Source: Calendula officinalis
Lineage: Eukaryota; Streptophyta; Magnoliopsida; Asterales; Asteraceae
Reading direction: 5' to 3'
NCBI GenBank assembly: GCA_963853835.1
Contig: OY970832.1
Coordinates: forward strand, 42,874,063 to 42,938,062
Length of the DNA stretch: 64,000 bases
A model generated the notes under the pieces. The model was not told the origin of the DNA and searched no databases. It worked only from the letters and a program-made list of their open reading frames with translations. Position numbers and translations under genes: made by a program. Shown piece after piece: positions 46,348 through 56,802 of the stretch (the first letter of the stretch is position 1; each line of letters opens with the position of its first letter).

Positions 46348-48177
46348 ACATTGGGTTTCTATAGTTTGGGTCTAACTTAAACACTTCAGGAAGTACAACA
46401 GCTATTTTGTAGTTTCATCCTTGGATAACCTGGACCTGAGCTAGAACTTGTTCTTCTAACACTTATTTTGTGAGCTCGGATGACTTAGACCAGGAGTCAC
46501 AAATTTTCTGTAAAGTTTCATTTTTCTTAATCAACTCTATGTTATGTTTCTTTAATGTTCCGCTCACTGTCTGAAGCTCTGCTATCTTATGTTTGGAATC
46601 TTTCAGTTGGAAGGACTATTGCTTACAATTTTCTAGTTCTTCAGTCATTTTGGTTATGGAGAGTTCTAATTCAGAGTGTCTATTATGTGCACATACTATG
46701 TTAGTGAGTACCTGAAATAGAGATGATTGTTCCTCAGCAAAGGCTTTATTAAACCTTCAAACTTTTCTCAATGTTTCAGCATCCCACTTCCTTGAAGAAG
46801 AGGATTCCGGTTCTTCAGGCTCTTCTGTCTTGGCCATCAGACACTTGCAATCTTTATAATCACCTGAATTAGTGTCAGATTCTCGTTCTACAACTGCAAC
46901 TAACCCTTTAGCTCTTCTTTTATCGCTTGCCAGCATCACTTGATTCGGAATCACTTAACCAAGTTTGAGTGGTTGCTTTTAAGGCCTTTGCCTCCTTTTT
47001 AGTTTTAGCTATCTGAGCTTTCAGTTTTTGATAACTTTTTCTCAGTATCCTCATATCTCTTATTGTAGTTTGAGTTGGGACCGGTGTGAGACATTAAAAG
47101 ACCTGATCTTTCATCGAATTTGCAATCAGCTTTGAAATGACCTATTCTTCCGCATATGAAACAGACAGCTCCCCTCTTTCATTTTGACCTTCAGGCTTTT
47201 TTTGATTTAGAGCTCTTATGTATCTTAGAGAAAGTAAGGCCATACTGTCTGTCAGGTCATTTATGTCGTCACTTTTATATCCAACCAGATTAGGATCTTG
47301 TTTCTCTAAATCCCCATCTTCAGCATCTTCAAAAGGTTCATCATCAGCATCATTTGGATCAGCAATACTTTCCACCTTTGCTTTTAAAGCCCTTCTTGAG
47401 AATCTGAAGGAGTTGGCCATAAGGGCAGTGGAAGAAGAAGTATCAATCAAATCATTGTACATCTTATTTTCCTTTTTAAAAATTCATCAGTGTATCATAC
47501 AAACTGTTCATGTCCATATCTTTCATTTGACCGGTAGTCCTTACAACAGTGGACATGACGGTCCATTCTTTGGGAAAAATTTCCAGGAATTTGTATATCA
47601 ATTCCTGAGTCTCTTTTTGAATCCCTATTTCCCTTAATTCGTTTATCAAAAGAATAAACCTTTTGTTGGACATTCTCAGATATTCGCCCCTAATGACCTT
47701 GAATGCTTTGTATTTTTGATTTAACAACGCTTTCTTGCTAGCTATGACTTCATTAGTTCCTTCATAGGACGTTGTTAGCATATCTCATATTTCTTTTGCA
47801 GTTCTACATTCCTTCACCATGATTAAGATGTCGTTCAGAAGAGAGGCTTGGAGTAGCAACCTAACTTCAGCAACTAGCCCTGCTACTTTCTTATCAGTTT
47901 CCGTCCATTGATCTTTTGGTTTATCTTCTTCCACATTTGATAATTCAAGATCTTCTTCATCTTCGTCATCACCTTCTTTCTTTTTCTTGGAGATGGATGT
48001 ACTTGGAACAAACATTTCTGGAATATGCGGACCAAACATAAGAATTTATGGGGCCATAGCATGTTGGTGTTCAGCAAAGCCCAGAAAACGTATTTTCCAC
48101 ATCCCAAAATCATCATCGGTGAAAACAGGAGCATTAGTTTTTGAACCAAGGTTCATTTGAGATAATCTTTCACTCAT
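46348..48177 (-). pseudogene. gag of Copia A, N-terminal and middle parts
   Basis: ATG at 48177-48175: MSERLSQMNLGSKTNAPVFT, then DDFGMWKIRFLGF. A stop follows HAMAP, and a second stop replaces Trp in AKEI-DMLTTSYEG. The capsid-like block has KKALLNQKYKAFKVI, FILLINELREIG and FLEIFPKEWTVM. An acidic linker (DPNDADDEPFEDAEDGDLE) precedes a frame break and a zinc knuckle CFICGRIGHFKADC (about 47124-47166). Then come a Ser-rich part (LSDSESSDASDKRRAKG) and a coiled-coil tail (SELELSITKMTEELENCK). This is the long Gag of Sirevirus-like elements; its C-terminus continues at 18900. Confidence 0.82.
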
Positions 48178-48220
48178 TTTGATCAATAAGTAAGCAGATC
48201 AACAATTATAGATTAATTTT

Positions 48221-48231
48221 CCTGCTCTGAT
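48221..48231 (-). other. Degenerate primer-binding site of Copia A
   Basis: ATCAGAGCAGG on the minus strand abuts the 5' LTR end (GGACTAACA). It keeps the ATCAGAGC core of the tRNA-Met site but has lost TGGT. Confidence 0.65.
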
Positions 48232-49108
48232 TGTTAGTCCTGTGATAAGTGATTAACTAGACTTATGCGATTCTACTGATCAAATAAAGTATGAACACTC
48301 AACAATAGATAAACTCTTCTTTATTTAATCAATAATGATTTAACAAAGTACAAGTAGCTGCGGAATAGCTAAGAACATAAATCCTAACTAAACTACTTGT
48401 GAGAGATAGACAATAAATACCGTCTAAGAAAAATATTGATTAACAAATAATCAAACACAAGATCAGACACTTTTGTTACTTAGATTCAATTGATGAAACA
48501 AGTAACAAGAAGGTATCACAAGTTGTTCACACTTTGCACAAGAATGTTTGAGCTGAGAAAACTTTTGCAGAGTGAGAACATTATTGGGTGCACACGTGAA
48601 TTTGTCCATCAAGTCCTTTATTTATAGTGTTTGCAAGACGTGACAGCTAAGGGATGTACGAATTTGTCCACGTGTAAGAATCCTGTTGGAATTAAGGATA
48701 TATCATGGGATGAGCACTACTAACGGAATTCTGGCAGTACTTTCTGTCCTCCTGTGATCGTCAAGATCTTCTAGAAGATTTGCATAGGATTCCCTTTGTC
48801 GGCGACTCACGGTCTTATGTAATATTTGTGTCTTTCTGTGTCACTGAAGCTTCAGACGCTAAGAGATGTTTTAGATATCCATGAGTATTTCAGGTACTCA
48901 TGGTTCTTCAAGTATTGGGCTAGCTTCAGTAACCTTCACTAAGAGTTGTTCTTAGAGAAGTATTTGTCTTCAAGACTCAGTGTTATTGTCAAGTATACGA
49001 TGAACCTACTACGACTATCTGAACTGTCAGAGTTGTTCAGATATCGCAGCCAAGTGTAGAGAATATGAACGGGTCAGTTTCTCAGCCACTCACAATCTAA
49101 AGAACTAA
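48232..49108 (-). repeat. 5' LTR of Copia A, outer end missing
   Basis: Matches 2690 onward, with an extra segment near 48905-48955. Similarity stops at about 49108, roughly 80 bp before the expected TG terminus, so no TSD can be scored on this side. Confidence 0.85.
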
Positions 49109-49448
49109 TCTAACGAACTAAGGGATTGATCTTGACCATTTGACTTTTTTTTATCTAATGACTAAGATTTTCCCTTGGGACTTTGTTTTAGAGATGAACT
49201 TCTTAGAACACAACTCTTTATGCAAAATAACTAGTGATTGATTAATAATGTTTACAGTACTTAAGGAAGATCGGATTCATTTAATCAATGTTTTAATACC
49301 CAGATTTTGAACTGGTCGATGCTTTAAAAATGGTCGAACCAGTCGGATCGGTTGAACTAGATTGCAATACTATTAAGTATTTATGTTAAATGATTCCAAA
49401 CACTTAATATTCAACTACAAACTTGGTTTTCAAATTTCAAAACATATA

Positions 49449-49701
49449 CTCCCTCCGTCCCACAAAGAAGTTTACATTTCTCTTTGGCACAAGATTTTAG
49501 GTGATAGTTAGTGGTGGGGTCAATAGTAATACTTTTGATTAAAATATAAGGTTGGATTGGAGAGAGAAGGTGTTTTATTGGTGGAATAATTGATAATAAT
49601 ATTATTTTATTATGTGGGCCTCCCAAATTTGAGAAATGTAAACTTTTTTGTGGGACAAAATTTTAAGGAGAAATGTAAACTTTTTTGTGGGACGGAGGGA
49701 G
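49449..49701. mobile_element. Stowaway MITE (Tc1/mariner type)
   Basis: 253 bp with terminal inverted repeats CTCCCTCCGTCCCAC... and ...GTGGGACGGAGGGAG and a TA duplication on each side (49447-49448, 49702-49703). CTCCCTCCGTCCC is the hallmark Stowaway terminus. The right end carries a second, inner copy of the gaaatgtaaacttttttgtgggac text. No coding capacity. It lies about 1.1 kb upstream of the desaturase. Confidence 0.95.
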
Positions 49702-50195
49702 TAATAAAGTTTCAAACGTATAAAAATGATACAAAATATCAACTTTAATTAAAAAGGTGAGGTTAAAAGAAAATGAGTTCAAATTTGGTTCAATCATCCC
49801 GACCCGGCCGGGTTCACAGTTAACTCGCATGGTTTGAAGCGCTTCATAAATAGAATTTTACCCCGGTCGATTCGGCCCAACATACTTCTATTTCTGATCA
49901 GGCGGGGTCCAACTGGTCGGTCGAACCCAGTTTTGAAAATGCTTCGTATCATGTGCAACTACCACACATAGTAGGAAAAACATTTTAAGTCGGGTGATGA
50001 TTTGATAAGGAAGGAATTTATTCTTGTAAAGAAATTTAAAGAAATTGGACAATCCTACCCTTAAATTTGACATTTTCATGTTAGACGAAATTGTATTTTT
50101 TTAATATTTCCTTGTAATTATGACCCTTTTAAGTACGATGTAGGTGTTTAGCCTAATAAAATCGATTTTGATTAAAAAAAATTGACACATCAAAG

Positions 50196-50645
50196 TAGGG
50201 GTGTTCAAAAATATCCGAAAAATCAGGTATCCGAAAATTGCCCGATATTCGAAATCCGGGTATCCGAAAATCTGGGTATCCGATAATCCGGATATCTAAA
50301 AATCCGGGTAACCGAATTTTGGGTACAAAATACGGGGTAGTGTTTTTTAAGATTTTTGGATATCCGATACACGGAAAATTACATGAAAATAAAAAATATA
50401 CAAAAAATACCCAAAATATTTGAGAAAATACCCAAAATATTTAAAAAGTACCCGAAATATATGAATAATACCCGAAATATCTGAAAAAATACTCGAAATA
50501 TTCGAAAAATATTTGAATATTTTTTTTTCGGATACCGGATATCTGGATTTCGGATACCAAAATCCAGGTATCCGAAATACGTGTACCAAATGCGGTAGTA
50601 AAAATCACTATCCAAAAATCCGGGTACCCAGTTTTGAACACCCTA
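50196..50645. mobile_element. hAT-type MITE in the desaturase upstream region
   Basis: 450 bp bounded by TAGGGGTGTTCAAAA and TTTTGAACACCCTA, with a perfect 8-bp duplication catcaaag (50188-50195, 50646-50653). Eight-base duplications and (T/C)AGGGGTGTTC ends are typical of hAT elements. The interior is built from degenerate repeats of ggtatccgaaaa and tacccgaaatat words on alternating strands. It ends 58 bp before the first G-box. Confidence 0.93.
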
Positions 50646-50703
50646 CATCAAAGTGTACAAGTCGTAAATGCATGGCCGGGCAATAATTAAGATGAACCAT
50701 GGG

Positions 50704-50720
50704 CACGTGCATATCACGTG
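50704..50720 (+). promoter_or_regulatory. Pair of G-boxes (CACGTG) before the desaturase
   Basis: CACGTG at 50704-50709 (in gCACGTGc) and 50715-50720 (in tCACGTGt), one helical turn apart (11 bp). G-boxes bind bZIP and bHLH factors, and paired ABRE-type G-boxes are common in ABA- or light-responsive promoters. They lie 33 bp upstream of the TATA box. Confidence 0.65.
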
Positions 50721-50752
50721 TCTTGGAGGAGGGAAGTAGGATCTCCATGCCA

Positions 50753-50758
50753 TATAAA
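50753..50758 (+). promoter_or_regulatory. TATA box of the desaturase gene
   Basis: TATAAA in ccatataaaac. Start of transcription is expected near 50785, giving a 5' leader of about 55 nt before the ATG at 50841. Confidence 0.6.
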
Positions 50759-50840
50759 ACTAACTTGCGAGAGAGAAAAGGAGGACCATCCATAGATCGA
50801 TGCGACTGCGCGCAGGGGAAACCTTCACACAACTAAGTCC

Positions 50841-52354
50841 ATGAACAAAACTCAAATCACTGAAACTCATAAGGATGAGAGAGAGAATTCACCGATGGTG
50901 GCCGGAGGTGGCGACTGTGAGAAAGCATCCACCGCCGTGAATGAGTTTTTCTGGTCATATTCCGATGAACCACACGCTTCTCGCCGCCGTCAGATCCTCT
51001 CCCACTACCCCCAAATAAGACAACTCTTTGGCCCTGATCCCTGGTCTCTCCTCAAGGTACTTATTAATTTCCGATTCTGATACGTTTTTAAGGTTTTTTT
51101 TTTGTAGCCTTTTTTTTGCTTAATTTTGTTTTTTTTATTTTTATGTTTGTGACTTTCTATATGGTATCTTGTTAAATCTTAAAAGAATTATACAATACAT
51201 GACCATTTAAATGTTGACAATGAGACGTTTTTAGGGTTTATTTTTGTAGGCTTTTTTTGCTTAATTTTGTTTTTTATGTTTGTGACTTTCTATATGATAT
51301 CTTGTTAAATCTTAAAAAATTTATACAATACACCATTTATAAGTTGAAAACATAGCCGTATTGTTACAATGATTTTTTTTTTTTCAAATAATGTTAAAAT
51401 AGTGTTAACTTTTGTAAAAATATTTTTATTAGTGTATGTAATACCCTTCAACTTTTTTCCATCCTTCAACTTTTTTCTTGAATTCGCCACTGATTATATC
51501 TTGATATGATGTTGCTGAACTTGTAGGTGACTCTTGTTGTTTTGCTTCAACTATGGACAGCGATGTACCTACACAACACAAAATGGACGAAAATACTCAT
51601 GGTGGCCTACTTTTTTGGATCATTTCTCAATCACAATCTTTTCTTAGCGATTCATGAATTAAGTCACAATCTTGCATTCTCTAATCCGACCCACAATCGT
51701 TTCCTCGGGATCTTCGCTAATCTACCCATCGGGGTACCAATGTCGGTCACCTTCCAAAAATATCACCTTGACCACCATCGTTACCAAGGGGTTGATGGAA
51801 TCGACACCGACATCCCTACACTCATGGAAACACGTCTAGTAACGAATATTGTTACAAAATGCATATGGGTACTCTTTCAACTATTATTTTACGCGATTAG
51901 GCCGTTGCTTGTTAACCCTAAACCACCCGGAAAATGGGAACTCGTGAATTTTGTCATCCAAATTGGACTTGATGCTTATATGGTTTACTTTTGGGGGTGG
52001 AGATCTTTTTGTTACTTGATACTTTCAACGTTTGTTGGGGGTGGAATGCACCCGATTGCGGGCCATTTCATCTCGGAACATTATGTGTTCAACAAGAAAG
52101 AAGGCCAAGAAACATATTCATACTATGGTCCTTTGAATATAATGTCATGGCATGTCGGGTACCACAACGAGCACCATGATTTTCCAAGAATCCCGGGTAG
52201 TAGGCTTTATAAACTTAGGGAAATCGCGCCCGAATACTATGAAAACTTAGAATCTTATAACTCTTGGAGCCAAGTAATATACTCTTACATAGCAGACAAG
52301 TCCATGGGGCCATTTAGCAGGATGAAGAGAAAGCTATCAACAAAGAACATTTAG
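50841..52354 (+). CDS. DES1-LIKE: Sphingolipid delta4-desaturase (dihydroceramide desaturase), 2 exons
   Basis: Exons 50841-51056 and 51527-52354 (phase 0, ...CTCAAG|gtactt ... ttgtag|GTGACT) encode 347 residues, about the usual length. Residues 36-53 (FFWSYSDEPHASRRRQIL) are the conserved N-terminal lipid-desaturase block. The three di-iron His boxes are HELSH (115-119), HLDHH (152-156) and HNEHH (285-289). Hydrophobic helices lie around 73-82, 95-113 and 185-245; the C-terminus ends KRKLSTKNI, with Lys near the end as in ER proteins. The enzyme introduces the delta4 double bond into sphingoid long-chain bases in the ER membrane. The ATG follows a short leader after a TATA box, and no upstream in-frame extension is needed. 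The frame is intact. It is the only such host gene here, and the nearest neighbours are MITEs. Confidence 0.96.
51082..51347 (+). repeat. Tandem duplication inside the desaturase intron
   Basis: 51082-51234 and 51235-51347 share, in order, acgttttta-gg, tttgtag-c, gcttaattttgtttttt, gtttgtgactttctatat and atcttgttaaatcttaaaa. The second copy is somewhat shorter. Together they make up most of the 470-bp intron. Confidence 0.9.
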
Positions 52355-52491
52355 GAAAGTCGTGGCGATGTAATATGTTAATGTTAAAACAATTTATTGA
52401 GTATTTAGATTGTTTTATTTTCGAATGCAATTATTTCATGTAGATGTTTATGAACAAAACATGTGATAACAAAATATTCTGTATTGAAACT

Positions 52492-52497
52492 AATAAA
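52492..52497 (+). terminator. Polyadenylation signal of the desaturase
   Basis: AATAAA 138 bp after the stop codon, in a T/A-rich 3' region, with a GT-containing tail. A near-upstream signal of this type is usual in plants; the cleavage site is not visible. Confidence 0.5.
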
Positions 52498-52825
52498 ACT
52501 CTAACCTAAGTTCTTCAACTAAAAAATATGATGCACTTAAAAGACTGGAAATATATACCGTTGGAACACAGAACAAATTAGTAGGAATATTTTTACCGAA
52601 TAAATTCTAGGTTGAGTCTCGATTTGGAAATCAAGCGGGTTTCGAATAGATCGGCTTTAATCCCTGATCTTTTTAACAAATTTTATAAAAAATGATCTCA
52701 TCTAAAATTTAAACCCATACTATTTATCCGACTCATTATAAAAATACGATTACACAACTATTATGTATTCGACAAAATATTATCCAATAAATAGTACATG
52801 AATACTTAATAAAATGAAGGGTTTT

Positions 52826-52996
52826 GTTAATGACAGCCCTTATCATTAAGGGGTAGTTGGATGCATAAATTGTTTGTACTTTTATTAGTGGGGGATGATT
52901 CCTAAAATGCAGGGGCGGTTATTGATTATTGTACAAATTTTGATGCATATTTTAGCCTATTATTGACAGCCCTTAGGGCTGTCATTATCATTTTCC
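52826..52996. repeat. Fold-back repeat (MITE-like)
   Basis: Left ttaatgacagccctta and right taagggctgtcatta-type ends form an inverted repeat. The right end is itself the palindrome gacagccctta-gggctgtc (52966-52984). I could not identify a target duplication or family. It cuts the LTR of the copia remnant that follows. Confidence 0.55.
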
Positions 52997-52999
52997 TAA

Positions 53000-53258
53000 A
53001 ATGAAATACAATCCTCGTCTTTTCTCATTACACAATGCTCTACAAATATACAAGACTAGCCTTTCATTAAGGCTACAATTTGGCTATTAATTACCTATTA
53101 TAATTCTAGACTAAATATATTACAATAATGATCATTAATTCTAATATATTCTAACACTCCCCCACGAGAGAAGGATGAAAACTGAGACTGTTACGAAATT
53201 CTTTAAATAAAATCATTAGTAGGCTCTTCGTGAATATATCGGCAATCTGGTAACGAGA
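53000..53258 (-). pseudogene. 3' end of a small copia element (RNase H tail, PPT, partial LTR)
   Basis: Minus strand from 53258: YQIADIFTKSLLMILFKEF and HPSLVGEC, then TAG at 53153-53151. DIFTK is the conserved C-terminal copia RNase H motif. It runs into GTGGGGGAG and TGTTAGAATATATTAGAA, that is polypurine tract plus LTR start, typical of short-LTR (Ale/Retrofit-like) copia elements. About 150 bp of LTR remain before the fold-back repeat. Everything upstream is gone. Confidence 0.8.
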
Positions 53259-53626
53259 TGGTGAATATACTAAGATAACTTTTTTAAATTAACCAAATGT
53301 TTACTAGTAGATTAATACTAAATAGAAAATATTTTTTTAAATAAAACAAATGTCTAATATAGAAAACAATTATACTAATCTTTATCTTTATTTTTATCTT
53401 TACTATATATAATGCACTTGGAATTTTTCCAAATAGAAAGTCATAATTTTCAGCACACTAATTTTCACAAAGAAGCAGGCTGAATTTTCAACACACTTAA
53501 CAGCTGCTCAGGAACCAAGTGGCACAAATAGACCCACACGAGGTTCCAATCTAGAAACATTACTAGAAAATTTGTCTCGAGACCAACATGAGAAATCAAC
53601 AAGGATCTCTCAAAAATCTCGATCTC

Positions 53627-54072
53627 AAAAATCTCGAACATCAATTGCGCCAAATCGCTAAAATGCTTTCGTAAAGGAAACCCTAAGGCGCAAGTAAATG
53701 ACATTGCATGTCACAATGACACGACTCTGGTGCCGCCGCCTACACAGATAATTTTCGAGCCCACGATCATCGATAACTCGAACACTCCCACATTTCAAAA
53801 GGAGGATGCCGACAAGGCACATTTCACCATTACATACCAAATAGGGACCTCTTAGCTAGTAATTCATTAGCGGATTTAGGTGCTAGTGTTAACCTTATGC
53901 CTTACTCGGTGTATACCTTACGGCTATGCTTTCAAATATGACGATACAACTAACCGATCGTTCAATTAAGTATCCAAAAGGAATAATAAAATATCGTTTA
54001 GTTAAAGTGGATAAATGCGTTTACCCCATGGACTTTGTGATCTTAGAAATGGATGTGGAAGCTATATCAACC
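53627..54072 (+). pseudogene. gag-protease fragment of an Athila/Tat-like gypsy element
   Basis: Plus strand: LEHQLRQIAKMLS near 53633 (end of gag), degraded linker, then LADLGASVNLMPYSVY (about 53868-53915) with the DLGAS protease motif typical of Tat/Athila. After a frame break it reads MTIQLTDRSIKYPKGII and VYPMDFVILEMDVE. Sequence ends where the LTR of H begins. Several stops and at least one frameshift; it is an old scrap. Confidence 0.78.
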
Positions 54073-54089
54073 AAGCTCTAAGCAATTCA

Positions 54090-54308
54090 TGGTGATTTAA
54101 AGGTGATTTGAAGATTCAAGTGTGTGAAAGTGTGTGTATTTTGAGAGAAAAGAAGATGGAGGGAAGGAGCTTTCAAAATAGTAAATCTATTAAAATGAAG
54201 GAAAGCTTACATCATTAGTCATCACAAGGGTATTTATACCCTAACCTCTAAACTAGTCTAATTAAGGCTAATTACGTACATCATTTAAGCTCAAAACTAG
54301 TCCTAACA
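54090..54308 (-). repeat. 3' LTR of H (left boundary uncertain)
   Basis: Starts TGTTAGGACTAGTTTTGAGC on the minus strand, directly after the tract ATGGGGAGAT. A TATA element (TATAAATA, minus, 54231-54238) and a pyrimidine-rich cap region (54120-54180) follow. The far end is placed near 54090 by the change to gypsy sequence and is not proven; the LTR may be truncated. Confidence 0.6.
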
Positions 54309-54319
54309 ATCTCCCCATT

Positions 54320-55313
54320 TTTGAGCTTTAGCATCTCATCCCAGTCTTCCTTCTTCAATTTCTTCATTTGGCCCGTTATGAAATTCGATTACTCTCAGAT
54401 GTGCTTCAAAATGTTGAATTACTTTTCATCAATTTAATTCTTCGTCAAAAATTGTATTCAACATATCTATGTTTTGCTCTTCAATGTTTACATCTGATTG
54501 GCTTGAGAAGAAATTGAGATTTCAAAAACTCAATGGAAATATTTTTGTTTCGTTGAATCTGTTGGTGTAAGAATGTCCTAAAACTGGTTTACTAAAGATT
54601 TAAAAGTTCTGGAAATGGAAAATCAGTTTGGTTAGGATTTGCCTGGGATTTTCATAGATTGGAGATTTTGTGGTAGAGGTTTTTGTGAGGATCGGATAAT
54701 GATGTTTTGGATTTTTAAAGGAATGATTTGAAAGTCTAAGTTTTGGATGTGTGTGTTTTTTTTGATAAGAATGATTTGAAAGTTTAAGTTTTGGATTGTG
54801 ATGGTAAATAATTTCAAAGGAATGATTTGTAATGTAAGAATTTGAAACGAAATGGTTAATATATGGAGTGTAATGATTGAGATTTAATTTTTGTAGATGA
54901 ATCGGTTTCTTTTTCTTCTTCACTTGTTTTTCTGTTTAATACATTGATTCTCACTTGATTTAGAATATTTCTGATTTTGCAGTTGATCTGAGTACATACA
55001 ATGTGAATTTTCTCCTTTGATGAGATGATTGTGGTTCTTTTTGACGTTGTTCAGTTATAAACTCGGTACTTGCACAATTTCTTGCTCTTTTCTCCCCCTC
55101 ATGAGGATCATGACCAGGGTCCTCATGTTAATGCTGAATATTTGCCTTGTGTAAACGGAGAGAGGAAATTGATAGTTGTGCGTTTCGGAACCGAGAACCA
55201 ATAACATGTAGTACTCAGGAGATAACCAGATAAAAATTGATTTTATCCAAGAAAGTTGGAGAAAAATATTTGAAAAATGAAGAATAGCAGTGTCAATAAT
55301 CACGTGAAGTCAT
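54320..55313 (-). other. Non-coding 3' internal region of H
   Basis: AT-rich. Around 54715-54830 three approximate copies of a unit with ggaatgatttgaaagt-taagttttgga occur about 50 bp apart. The Lys/Asn/His-rich peptides they encode have no coding character. Nothing else is seen. Confidence 0.55.
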
Positions 55314-56460
55314 AAACAGATGCAATCTTTACTGAAGAACTTCAGTAAAGAGATCGTTTACGGATATGACGAACACGAAGAATAAAGACATTGTTAATCA
55401 AATATTTGAAATTTAAAAGAAATCAATTTGTATGGTTATATCAAAGATCAGTGAAGTATACCACTTACAAAGATGCAATCGTCTCTGAACGTGGGCAGAG
55501 AAAAGATCGACGGATATACAAAGATCAATGATCTAACAGTGCATTAAAAACGATTTTGTATGTGTGAGAATATGAGTACGTTAGAAACGACTCTGAACAT
55601 TTTGGAGAAAAAGAAAAATCATTTCTCCATTGATCGTTTAAGTATGAATATCGTTTGAAAAATGGTAAGAACAATCAATCCAAGATGGTGTTAAAAACAG
55701 ATGCAATCAGTACTGACTGAAACCAGTAAAGAGATCGACGAATTTAACAGCAAATTGTGTTGAGTGTTGCAAACAAGTAATTTGAAAAATGAAAATTTTA
55801 TGTGTAAAATCAGATATTTGAAAAATTGAGTCACAACGCAATAGACGAAAATTTGTAATAAACAGATGCAATCAGTACTAATCGAGATTAGTAAAGAGAT
55901 CGTTTACGAATATGACAAAAATTTATATCCGACGTTGTGAACACATCATTGTGAGCACAAAGTGAGATGAAAATTTTTGGAATGTTGATCATCACTGATT
56001 AATAAAGAATTGATATAAAAAAATGTGATGTCAGCAACGCAATGTGAAGTAAAAATGGTAATTGAGTATGGATGTGTGCCAGGATGTGTGGCATCAGAGA
56101 AATACACAGATTTGGAAAATGAAAATTATATGTAAAATGAGAAAAATCGATTTACAATTGAAAATTTTTAACAATGAAGTAACACAAAGATATCAATGAG
56201 AAATAAGAGAATTTGTAATAAACAGATACAATCAGTACCAACCTAGACTGGTAAAGAGATCATTTACGAATATTACAAAAGCTAATACTCAACATTGATA
56301 ACCTTGTGTGATTGTAAATATGCACAAGGTTGAAAAACTGTTTGAGGAAAATAAAAAATTTATTAGCAATATAGAGTAGGAAGATTTGTTATAAAGAGAT
56401 GCTATCAGTGCCAACTGAAATTGGTAAAGAGATCATTTACGGCTATTACAAAAATTAATA
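55314..56460 (-). repeat. Six spaced hairpin repeats in H
   Basis: Units at about 55314, 55468, 55695, 55858, 56218 and 56392 share flanks a(a)acagatgcaatc and (g)taaagagatcgtttacg-atatgac, with a variable stem between. Stems: TTTACTGAAG/CTTCAGTAAA; TCTCTG/CAGAGA; TACTG/CAGTA; TACTAATC/GATTAGTA; TACCA/TGGTA; CCAA/TTGG. Spacers of 100-300 bp between units are unrelated. It lies where pol would be. Confidence 0.85.
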
Positions 56461-56533
56461 CCCCATATTGCTAATTAAAAAAAAATTGAAAGGAGCATGG
56501 AACCTCTAAATTGTTTAGCAATTCTAAAAATGA

Positions 56534-56652
56534 TGCTCCCCCTCGACAGTTGTCTTTCATGAATCATAAAATCAGTTATGCTCCCCCTTGACATATGAGT
56601 ATTGATTTTCTCCCCATCGACAAGTGAATATAGAAATTCTCCCCCTCAACCA
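56534..56652 (-). repeat. Four polypurine-tract-like repeats in H
   Basis: Minus strand words CAACTGTCGAGGGGGAGC (56551-56534), CATATGTCAAGGGGGAGC (56597-56580), CACTTGTCGATGGGGAGA (56626-56609) and GGTTGAGGGGGAGA (56652-56639). Consensus CANNTGTCRAGGGGGAGM. Multiple internal PPT-like copies upstream of the 3' LTR are a known Sirevirus trait. Confidence 0.8.
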
Positions 56653-56802
56653 ATTATGTTATTTAAGAACGGGTTTCAAGCAGATGTACTTGAAAGCCAT
56701 TTCAGTGAAGCTCGGGTCATACACTGAATTGTGTAAGAGCCATTTCACTGAAATGCGAGTTATACATTGAATTGTGTATAAGTCTTCCTCCTGCAAAACA
56801 CA

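Larger units (their letters stand above)
2690..49108 (-). mobile_element. Copia A: old Sirevirus-like Ty1/copia element, gag plus envelope-like ORF, no pol
   Basis: Read on the minus strand: 5' LTR 48232-49108 (its outer end lost), a degenerate primer-binding site just inside it, gag 48177-46348 continuing at 18900-18373, an envelope-like ORF 17767-14808 continuing at 4800-3981, a polypurine tract at 3647-3656, and the 3' LTR 2690-3646. The body is split by G (with F inside), a TRIM, and B (with D, C and K inside). No protease, integrase, reverse transcriptase or RNase H sequence lies between the gag end (WVPKNL at about 18376-18399) and the envelope-like start at 17767. A long gag ending in WVPK and a third ORF after the pol position fit the Sirevirus branch of copia elements. 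Lineage placement is inference. Confidence 0.8.

Noticed and set aside
49280..49950. A second MITE with ttttgaactggtcg and cgaacccagttttgaaaa edges enclosing the Stowaway
   Set aside because: The two edges look related, but I could not pair them as terminal repeats or find a target duplication.
54600..54923. 107-codon Lys/Asn/His/Ser-rich minus-strand frame
   Set aside because: It spans short tandem repeats in AT-rich DNA of H; composition follows the repeat and there is no domain or codon signal.
55314..56460. CRISPR-like array (repeats with unrelated spacers)
   Set aside because: Plant nuclear retrotransposon context, imperfect repeats, spacers of 100-300 bp and no cas genes. It is a retroelement repeat.
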